Assembly (NCBI GenBank): GCA_903848435.1
Contig: CAINGG010000088.1
Coordinates: 1-6,192, forward strand
DNA length: 6,192 nucleotides
Direction: 5' to 3'
From: an uncultured Actinomycetes bacterium
GTDB taxonomy: Bacteria > Actinomycetota > Actinomycetes > S36-B12
In this document: positions 1-4,174 of the stretch, one piece after another
How the letters are laid out: the number at the start of each line of letters is the position of its first letter
How positions within the stretch are numbered: position 1 is the stretch's first letter
Position numbers and translations under genes: made by a program
The notes under the pieces: generated by a model
The model's input: only the letters and a program-made list of their open reading frames with translations
What the model was told of the DNA's origin: nothing
Database searches by the model: none

Positions 1-2
1 AC

Positions 3-116
3 TACCGCGCGGTGCTTGACGAGCACCTGGGATTACGCGATGAGTACCTGAGCGCCGAGACCCGGTGGCCGGACTCTGTCTTCTGGTCTCGGCGCGTGCA
101 CCAACAAGATCCTTGA
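3..116 (+). CDS. C-terminal end of an unidentified protein (partial)
   Basis: One frame is open from the left edge to a TGA at 114-116 and gives 37 residues, starting YRAVLDEHLGLRDEYL and ending HQQDP. The other two forward frames stop within the first 51 bases. The composition (charged, Leu/Arg/Glu-rich, amphipathic helix followed by a Trp-containing tail) is like a soluble cytoplasmic protein and unlike a random frame. I do not recognise the family, and the piece is too short for a functional call. It is on the same strand as the collagen-like gene, 77 bp upstream of it. It is the only gene end in the window that uses TGA instead of TAG. Confidence 0.55.
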   Translation, partial: YRAVLDEHLGLRDEYLSAETRWPDSVFWSRRVHQQDP

Positions 117-135
117 CCGGTCACTAGCCGGTTGA
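113..135 (+). terminator. Weak stem-loop at the end of the partial upstream gene
   Basis: ACCGG (116-120) and CCGGT (128-132) pair perfectly around a 7-nt loop. Two G-T wobbles and one T-A pair can extend the stem outwards to 113/135, overlapping the TGA. There is no T-tract after it. It could be a weak terminator or a chance palindrome in GC-rich DNA. The rest of the 117-193 gap shows no convincing -35/-10 pair. Confidence 0.2.
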
Positions 136-193
136 AGATCAGGGTTCGCGCGAGTGCGGCGCAGCATGGTCGCGTGCGCGGAGCGGACGGCTG

Positions 194-1033
194 ATGTGGC
201 GCGCCCTCACAGTGGGCGCAGCAACACTGATGGTTGCCTGCGTTATTGGCGTCGCGACCGCTGAGACCGCACCCGTCCTTCGGCAATCGAGTGACACGAT
301 CCGCGCATGCGTTGATCGCAAGACCGGCGATGTCCGGATTTTCCGGAATGGAACGTGCAAGGACAGCGAGAAGTTGCTCACGTGGGCGATCGAGGGACCG
401 CCCGGGCCGCCCGGTCCGATGGGTGCGGCAGGTCCGCAGGGAGATCCGGGCGCGACCGGCGCGCAAGGGCCGGCCGGTGAGCGCGGCGCGAGAGGTCCAG
501 CGGGTGCCACGGGCCCGAGTGGTTCGCCCGGTCCGAGCGGTCCGAGCGGTCCGAGTGGTCCGCCGGGTCCTGCGGGTGGATTCGGTGCGTACGGGTCATT
601 CCTCGACGTCTTGACGCAGACCAACGTGTCGCCAGGAAGTGCGCTGGGCATGAAGATGCGCGTCACGGATCACAGCAGTGGAGTCAGCATCGTGGACGAC
701 ACGCAGATCACGGTGACCCAGACGGGCATGTACAACATCGCGTTCTCGGCACAGATGACCAAGACCGACGGCGGCACCGACACCGTCTACATCTGGTTGC
801 GTCAGAACGGCCTCGACGTTCCCGACAGCAATACGGCGATCGAGCTCAATGGCAGCGGCGCCAAGCAGGTGGCGGCATGGAACTTCTTCGCGCTGCTAGG
901 GGCTGGCAGCAACGTGTCGATCATGTGGGCCAGCCTAGATTCGGCGGCCCAGATCATCGCCGTGAGTGACGCCGGAACCCCCTACGGGCCGGGGATTCCC
1001 TCCGTCATCGTCACCGTCAATCAGGTCGGCTAG
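194..1033 (+). CDS. Secreted collagen-like protein with C1q/TNF-type C-terminal head
   Basis: The protein has 279 residues. Residues 1-23 look like a Sec signal peptide (hydrophobic core, cleavage after ATA-23). Residues 34-65 form a short module with Cys39 and Cys55, probably disulfide-bonded, ending in LLTW. I recall modules of this pattern directly before collagen repeats in actinobacterial exported proteins. Residues 68-127 are exactly 20 uninterrupted Gly-X-Y triplets, Pro-rich and with few charges (GDP, GER, GAR). Residues 128-279 are a beta-rich head (AYGSFLDVLTQT, GVSIVDDTQITV, GMYNIAFSAQ, VAAWNFFALL, PSVIVTVNQVG). This resembles the trimeric C1q/TNF-like heads of BclA-type and phage-fibre-like proteins. 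The likely product is a secreted homotrimer with a triple-helical stalk, perhaps adhesive; the ligand is unknown. ATG 194 has GGAG at 180-183, 10 nt upstream. No LPXTG sorting motif or C-terminal membrane anchor is present, so cell attachment is unclear. Confidence 0.88.
   Translation: MWRALTVGAATLMVACVIGVATAETAPVLRQSSDTIRACVDRKTGDVRIFRNGTCKDSEKLLTWAIEGPPGPPGPMGAAGPQGDPGATGAQGPAGERGARGPAGATGPSGSPGPSGPSGPSGPPGPAGGFGAYGSFLDVLTQTNVSPGSALGMKMRVTDHSSGVSIVDDTQITVTQTGMYNIAFSAQMTKTDGGTDTVYIWLRQNGLDVPDSNTAIELNGSGAKQVAAWNFFALLGAGSNVSIMWASLDSAAQIIAVSDAGTPYGPGIPSVIVTVNQVG
530..556 (+). repeat. 9-bp in-frame tandem repeat in the Gly-X-Y region
   Basis: Three tandem 9-bp units, GGTCCGAGC, GGTCCGAGC and GGTCCGAGT, encode Gly-Pro-Ser three times. 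Two more degenerate units follow to 574 (GGTCCGCCG and GGTCCTGCG, encoding GPP and GPA). The unit starts on a codon boundary, so gain or loss of copies would lengthen or shorten the collagen stalk without a frameshift. Confidence 0.85.
1022..1033. other. Convergent gene-end element, copy 1 (CAGGTCGGCTAG)
   Basis: These 12 bases end the collagen-like gene (Gln-Val-Gly-stop). The terminal CTAG is the stop of both converging genes: TAG at 1031-1033 on the + strand and TAG at 1032-1030 on the - strand. An identical 12-mer in the same frame ends the fucosidase gene at 5633-5644. The 4-bp overlap is certain if the minus-strand small ORF is real. Confidence 0.6.
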
Positions 1034-1158
1034 TCAGCGGCCTCGTCGGCCGGGGGCTCGACGTAGCCGCAGGTGATGCACACGCGCTTCTCGCCATCTC
1101 GGCGATAGAGGTGTCCGAGCGCTGAGCACCCCGGGTTTCCTTCGAGTGACACAGACAC
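1030..1158 (-). CDS. Small putative zinc-ribbon-like protein (40-42 aa)
   Basis: The reverse strand encodes 42 residues from GTG 1158-1156 to TAG 1032-1030. It starts MSVSLEGNPGCSALGHLYRR and continues through RVCITCGYVEPP to end in EAAD. Cys11-x4-His16-x10-Cys27-x2-Cys30 is a plausible CHCC zinc-binding set, with the CxxCGY knuckle typical of zinc ribbons. The tail is acidic. A second GTG at 1152-1150, two codons in, has AGGG five bases upstream and may be the true start (40 aa). The frame is closed upstream by a stop at 1173-1171. It fills most of the gap between genes 2 and 4, converges on gene 2 with a 4-bp overlap, and is divergent from the hydrolase 36 bp away. Function is unknown: it may bind metal, nucleic acid or a protein partner. 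It is too short to score well by coding statistics, so the Cys/His pattern is the main support. Confidence 0.68.
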   Translation of the reverse strand: MSVSLEGNPGCSALGHLYRRDGEKRVCITCGYVEPPADEAAD

Positions 1159-1179
1159 CCTGACATCGTGTCACGGGTG
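1157..1179. promoter_or_regulatory. Nested inverted repeats between divergent genes (possible operator)
   Basis: The 36-bp divergent gap holds several overlapping dyads. TGACA-TCG-TGTCA (1161-1173) is a perfect 5-bp palindrome. Outside it, ACCC (1157-1160) pairs with GGGT (1175-1178) if C1174 is bulged. A separate dyad pairs GTGACAC (1146-1152) with GTGTCAC (1168-1174), with centres 22 bp apart. The inner palindrome overlaps the -35 element of the hydrolase promoter, which is where a repressor could act. No regulator is identifiable, and dyads of this size can occur by chance. Confidence 0.4.
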
Positions 1180-1195
1180 CCCTAGGGTCAGGCCA
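1160..1195 (+). promoter_or_regulatory. Promoter for a leaderless hydrolase mRNA
   Basis: CTGACA (1160-1165) matches 5 of 6 positions of the sigma70-type -35 consensus TTGACA. After a 17-bp spacer comes TAGGGT (1183-1188), which fits the actinobacterial -10 pattern TAnnnT. Six bases separate the -10 from the ATG at 1195, so transcription is expected to start on or next to that A, giving a leaderless mRNA. AGGG at 1184-1187 could act as a ribosome-binding site only if transcription starts further upstream. Confidence 0.6.
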
Positions 1196-3759
1196 TGAGA
1201 CGTGTCGTCGCGCTGGCCGCTGGTTCTGTCCTCATCCTGAGCTTGACGGCCGGCACGTCCGGTGCCGAGGACCAGCCGACGCCTGCTCCGCCCGCGCTAT
1301 CCCTCGGCGCAACGCCGCGAGGCGACGTCGTCCCGCCCGATCCCTCGGCCCCCGGTCCCTACGCGACCAAGCGGATCGACGTCATCAGGTCGTGGGCCTC
1401 CGTGGATGTGGGCTTCCCCGCGGGGGTGTTCACCAAGGGCACCCCGCTCGTCGAGGACGTCTCGGAGGTCACCCACCCCGTCGACGCGGAGGGCAACGTC
1501 CCACCGGGGCGCCATCCGGTCGTGCTGCTGCTGCACGGAATGCATCAGTGGTGCGCGAATGAAGGACCGGTCGTCAAGCCGGTGCCGTGGTGGTGCTTGG
1601 ATTCGGGAAGCCGGCCGGTGCCGAGCTACCAGGGCTACCGCTACCTCGCCGATGTCCTGGCGAGTCAGGGCCGAATCGTCGTCAGTATCAGTGCAGACGG
1701 TGTCAATGCGCTCGATTTCTTCAGCGCCATCGTCGGCTCCTCAACCTCGGGCATGTCGGCACGCGGCAAACTCGTGATCCATCACTTACGCGAACTCGCT
1801 GCCGCGAATGAACGGCGGGTGAAGGGACTCGGCACCCGGCTCGTTGGCCACGTCGACCTTGACCGCACGGTGCTCGTCGGACACAGCCGAGGTGGCGAGG
1901 GCGTGGTGGTCGCCGGCCAGATGCTGGAGCGCATGGCCAATCCACCCGCCAGCGTCGAAGGACTCGTCAATCTCGCCCCGACGGCATTTGCCCAGTCCGC
2001 GCCGCCCAACACGCCGACGATGACGCTGCTCCCGGCCTGCGACGGCGATGTTGCCGACCTGCAGGGGCAGACCTATGTCGATCGCGGCCGAGACCTCTAC
2101 GGCGGACGCGGATTCCTGCGCTCAAGCGTGTGGTTCGCGGGAGGCAACCACAACTTCCTCAACACCGAGTGGACACCGGGAATGTCAGAGTCCGACACCG
2201 GTAAGGATGATGCCACCGCGTACGACGACGTCGAGGGCGCTGGCTCATGCCGGCCTGATGTGCGCATCACTCCCTCGCAGGAACGCAAGGTCGGCCTCGC
2301 CTACGTCGCGGCCATGGCGCGATGGACGCAGGACGACGATCAAGCGATGCTTGCCTTCCTCGATGGCACCGGCACCGTCCCCTCGTCCGTTACGAGCCAG
2401 CAAGTCGAGGTGCGAGTTTCGAGTCTGGCCGGCCCCGACCGACTGCTCACTGTCCCTCAGCCGGACACCGATGTGTCGAGCAGGGGGATCTCCGCCCGAC
2501 TCTGCAAGGGGAGCCAACTGGGGGGGACGCAGCGCGCGTGGAGTGACTTCTGCGCCTTCCGACGGGTGACGTCGGGATACGACACGAGCTGGCTCGGCAT
2601 TCCATCGCTGGACAACCCGCTTCCGGGCCGTACCGCCGTCCACCTCACCTGGGAGCGTGCCGGCTCGGGATGGTTGGACCTGGGCAACACGAGGGACCTC
2701 AGTTCGTCCACCCGCCTGTCCATGCGCGTGGTGGTGGATCCCAAGACGCAAGGCACCTTCCGCATGATGGTGCGCGATGCCGACGGTGCCGTGGCGATCG
2801 CTCCCTTGCGCGGGGCGACCCTCCAACCGCTGACGTACGGCAAGGCGGCCAATCGTCTCGTGCCCCAGCAGGCCTGGATCGATGTCTCGGACCTGCGTGG
2901 TATCGACCTCACGCGAGTAGCAGCTGCCGGACTTGTGGTCACGGGGTCCGGGGGTGCCTGGATCCTCGACGTGAGCCATCGCACTGCACGACCAGCACCG
3001 ACGGCCGACGTACTGCCGCTGAGCACCGTCGCTCCCCGCACGATTCGCGTGCCCGCGGGCACATCAGTGGTGACTGTGCCGCTCACCCTGGATCGCCCGT
3101 CGAAGGTGCCGACGCGATTCGCGGTGGAGTTCTACTTCCCGGAGGAAGCGAACGCGCAGATCTCCGGCAACACCATCGTCATCCCACCAGGGCGCACGAG
3201 CATCGATATCCCCATCACCGTCACGATCCCGTCAGTGATCAGCCCCGACGAGCAGTACACCGGAGCGGTCGGCGTCTATCCGTTGTCCGGGGCGGCGCCA
3301 ATGGACAACGTGGGACTTGTATCGATCGTCCCCGAGGGCGTGACCATCAGGACCATCGAGATCGTCGAGCCCATCGTGGAGGCAGACCCTGGCGATGCCC
3401 TTGCGTGGGACTTCACGTCGAGTGACGGTTCATTGGTCACGGTCGGCCTTGTCATGGTCGATGCCTACATGGACTACGCCGACCTCGATCCGGACTTCCG
3501 TGAGCTTCAGGGGCTGCCGGACAGCGGACCGATCACCTCCGGTGACGGCATGGAACTGTGGACCGATGTCGAGGAGGTGGCGCCGGGCGTGGTGCGGGCG
3601 CGCCTTCCGCTCGCCAAGGGAGCCAGCCGCGGAGCCTGGATCTCCTATCGCATCGAGACGGTGGGCCGTGCCCTCGTTCCGAAGGACGCCCCCTTGCTCC
3701 GGGGCACGGTGGGCGTCGGTGCGGGAATTGTGCGCAGGATGCCGGTCTTGTCGCGCTAG
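1195..3759 (+). CDS. Secreted multidomain alpha/beta hydrolase (esterase/lipase-like)
   Basis: The protein has 854 residues. Residues 1-24 are a Sec signal peptide (cleavage after SGA-24), followed by a Pro-rich linker to about 57. Residues 58-385 are an alpha/beta-hydrolase core. HGMHQW (114-119) is the oxyanion-hole segment and GHSRG (229-233) the nucleophile elbow with Ser231. CDGD (282-285) supplies the probable catalytic Asp (283, or 285), and NHNF carries the catalytic His319. The six cysteines look paired as 120/134, 282/352 and 437/453, fitting an exported protein. Residues 400-600 are beta-rich and sandwich-like. Residues 608-712 resemble a Calx-beta domain (RTIRVPAGTSVVTVPLTLDR, then IPPGRTSIDIPI). 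Residues 717-854 form a further domain I cannot assign. The core suggests an extracellular ester-bond hydrolase and the extra domains suggest binding to a polymer or the cell surface; the substrate is unknown. The start is fixed by the leaderless promoter and the signal peptide. The stop codon overlaps the -10 proposed for the next gene. Confidence 0.85.
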   Translation: MRRVVALAAGSVLILSLTAGTSGAEDQPTPAPPALSLGATPRGDVVPPDPSAPGPYATKRIDVIRSWASVDVGFPAGVFTKGTPLVEDVSEVTHPVDAEGNVPPGRHPVVLLLHGMHQWCANEGPVVKPVPWWCLDSGSRPVPSYQGYRYLADVLASQGRIVVSISADGVNALDFFSAIVGSSTSGMSARGKLVIHHLRELAAANERRVKGLGTRLVGHVDLDRTVLVGHSRGGEGVVVAGQMLERMANPPASVEGLVNLAPTAFAQSAPPNTPTMTLLPACDGDVADLQGQTYVDRGRDLYGGRGFLRSSVWFAGGNHNFLNTEWTPGMSESDTGKDDATAYDDVEGAGSCRPDVRITPSQERKVGLAYVAAMARWTQDDDQAMLAFLDGTGTVPSSVTSQQVEVRVSSLAGPDRLLTVPQPDTDVSSRGISARLCKGSQLGGTQRAWSDFCAFRRVTSGYDTSWLGIPSLDNPLPGRTAVHLTWERAGSGWLDLGNTRDLSSSTRLSMRVVVDPKTQGTFRMMVRDADGAVAIAPLRGATLQPLTYGKAANRLVPQQAWIDVSDLRGIDLTRVAAAGLVVTGSGGAWILDVSHRTARPAPTADVLPLSTVAPRTIRVPAGTSVVTVPLTLDRPSKVPTRFAVEFYFPEEANAQISGNTIVIPPGRTSIDIPITVTIPSVISPDEQYTGAVGVYPLSGAAPMDNVGLVSIVPEGVTIRTIEIVEPIVEADPGDALAWDFTSSDGSLVTVGLVMVDAYMDYADLDPDFRELQGLPDSGPITSGDGMELWTDVEEVAPGVVRARLPLAKGASRGAWISYRIETVGRALVPKDAPLLRGTVGVGAGIVRRMPVLSR

Positions 3760-3769
3760 TTTCAGGCCA
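3757..3769 (+). promoter_or_regulatory. Possible -10 element for a leaderless start of the membrane-protein gene
   Basis: TAGTTT (3757-3762) fits TAnnnT and lies six bases before ATG 3769, the same geometry as at 1183-1195. It overlaps the TAG stop of the hydrolase. The surrounding 16 bases, CTAGTTTCAGGCCATG (3756-3771), match 14 of 16 positions at 1182-1197 (CTAGGGTCAGGCCATG). No good -35 lies at 16-18 bp spacing, so this is weaker than the first promoter. Read-through from the hydrolase gene is the alternative. Confidence 0.4.
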
Positions 3770-4167
3770 TGCCAAAGTTCCTGCTCGGCTGGCTCCTCAG
3801 CCTCGCCGCCAATGCCATCGCCCTGATCGTCTGCTGGCTGCTCCTGCCCGGCTTCAACCTGTCGTTCCCCATCGGCTTCATCGTGGCCGTGGTGCTGTTC
3901 GGCATCTTCAGCGCGTTCTTCTCGTGGCTTGTCTTCAAGCTCCTGCGAGACAAGGGATCGTCGGTCGTTGCGCTCACGGGCCTGGTGTCGACCTTCCTCG
4001 CGCTGCTGCTGACATCGCTGCTCACGGATGGGCTCGACATCGATAGCGTGACCGCCTGGATCCTGGGCACGCTGATCATCTGGCTCATCTCGGTGCTGAT
4101 CTGGTTCATCCCCGGTCCGTGGCGCAATGTGCGCCGCGAGCGCGAACTCGAACGCGACGACGACTAG
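3769..4167 (+). CDS. Four-helix membrane protein, YvlD / phage_holin_4_2 (PF04020)-like
   Basis: The protein has 132 residues with four hydrophobic segments at about 4-27, 33-58, 65-86 and 92-115, then a strongly charged tail (RNVRRERELERDDD) that is expected to be cytoplasmic. The order 'helix, LLPGFNL, helix, short basic loop, helix, TDGLDI, helix' matches the layout of the PF04020 family (Bacillus YvlD and many actinobacterial proteins). The 'holin' name is historical; members are ordinary chromosomal membrane proteins of unknown function. The assignment rests on topology and the LLPGF turn, because the typical 'P-L-T-LTLG' loop is not obvious here. It starts 9 bp after the hydrolase stop and ends 7 bp before the fucosidase ATG, so it is probably the first gene of a two-gene operon with it. 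A functional link to fucose metabolism is not shown. Confidence 0.75.
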   Translation: MPKFLLGWLLSLAANAIALIVCWLLLPGFNLSFPIGFIVAVVLFGIFSAFFSWLVFKLLRDKGSSVVALTGLVSTFLALLLTSLLTDGLDIDSVTAWILGTLIIWLISVLIWFIPGPWRNVRRERELERDDD

Positions 4168-4174
4168 GCGTGAC

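Noticed and set aside
117..193. Promoter for the collagen-like gene (TTGACC at 113 or TTGAAG at 132)
   Set aside because: Neither hexamer has an acceptable -10 at 16-18 bp spacing, and no TAnnnT precedes ATG 194. The promoter may be upstream of the window or non-canonical.
194..241. Possible lipoprotein signal (MVAC, residues 13-16) in the collagen-like protein
   Set aside because: Cys16 lies in the middle of the hydrophobic core, with a further hydrophobic run up to a good ATA cleavage site at 23, and the first position is Met and not Leu.
139..666. Minus-strand 175-residue Pro/Gly-rich ORF opposite the collagen repeats
   Set aside because: It is the antisense image of GGN-CCN codons in the Gly-X-Y tract, which forces a long open frame rich in Gly and Pro. 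The + strand has a coherent signal peptide and domains.
1038..1052. CGGCC-TCGTC-GGCCG hairpin after the collagen-like gene as a terminator
   Set aside because: The stem is only 5 bp with no T-tract, and it lies in the coding sequence of the small minus-strand ORF. Such short GC stems are common in this base composition.
2245..2979. Minus-strand 244-residue ORF inside the hydrolase gene
   Set aside because: It has no recognisable motifs and an Arg/His/Gly-heavy composition typical of antisense frames in high-GC DNA, and it sits wholly within a clearly coding gene.
3769..4167. Phage holin, implying a prophage remnant
   Set aside because: The family name is historical. No endolysin, tail or integrase gene is nearby, and the next gene is a glycoside hydrolase.
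4127..4174. Upstream ATG 4127 as the fucosidase start
   Set aside because: The extra 16 residues are low-complexity and unlike GH29 N-termini, and they would overlap the preceding gene by 41 bp.
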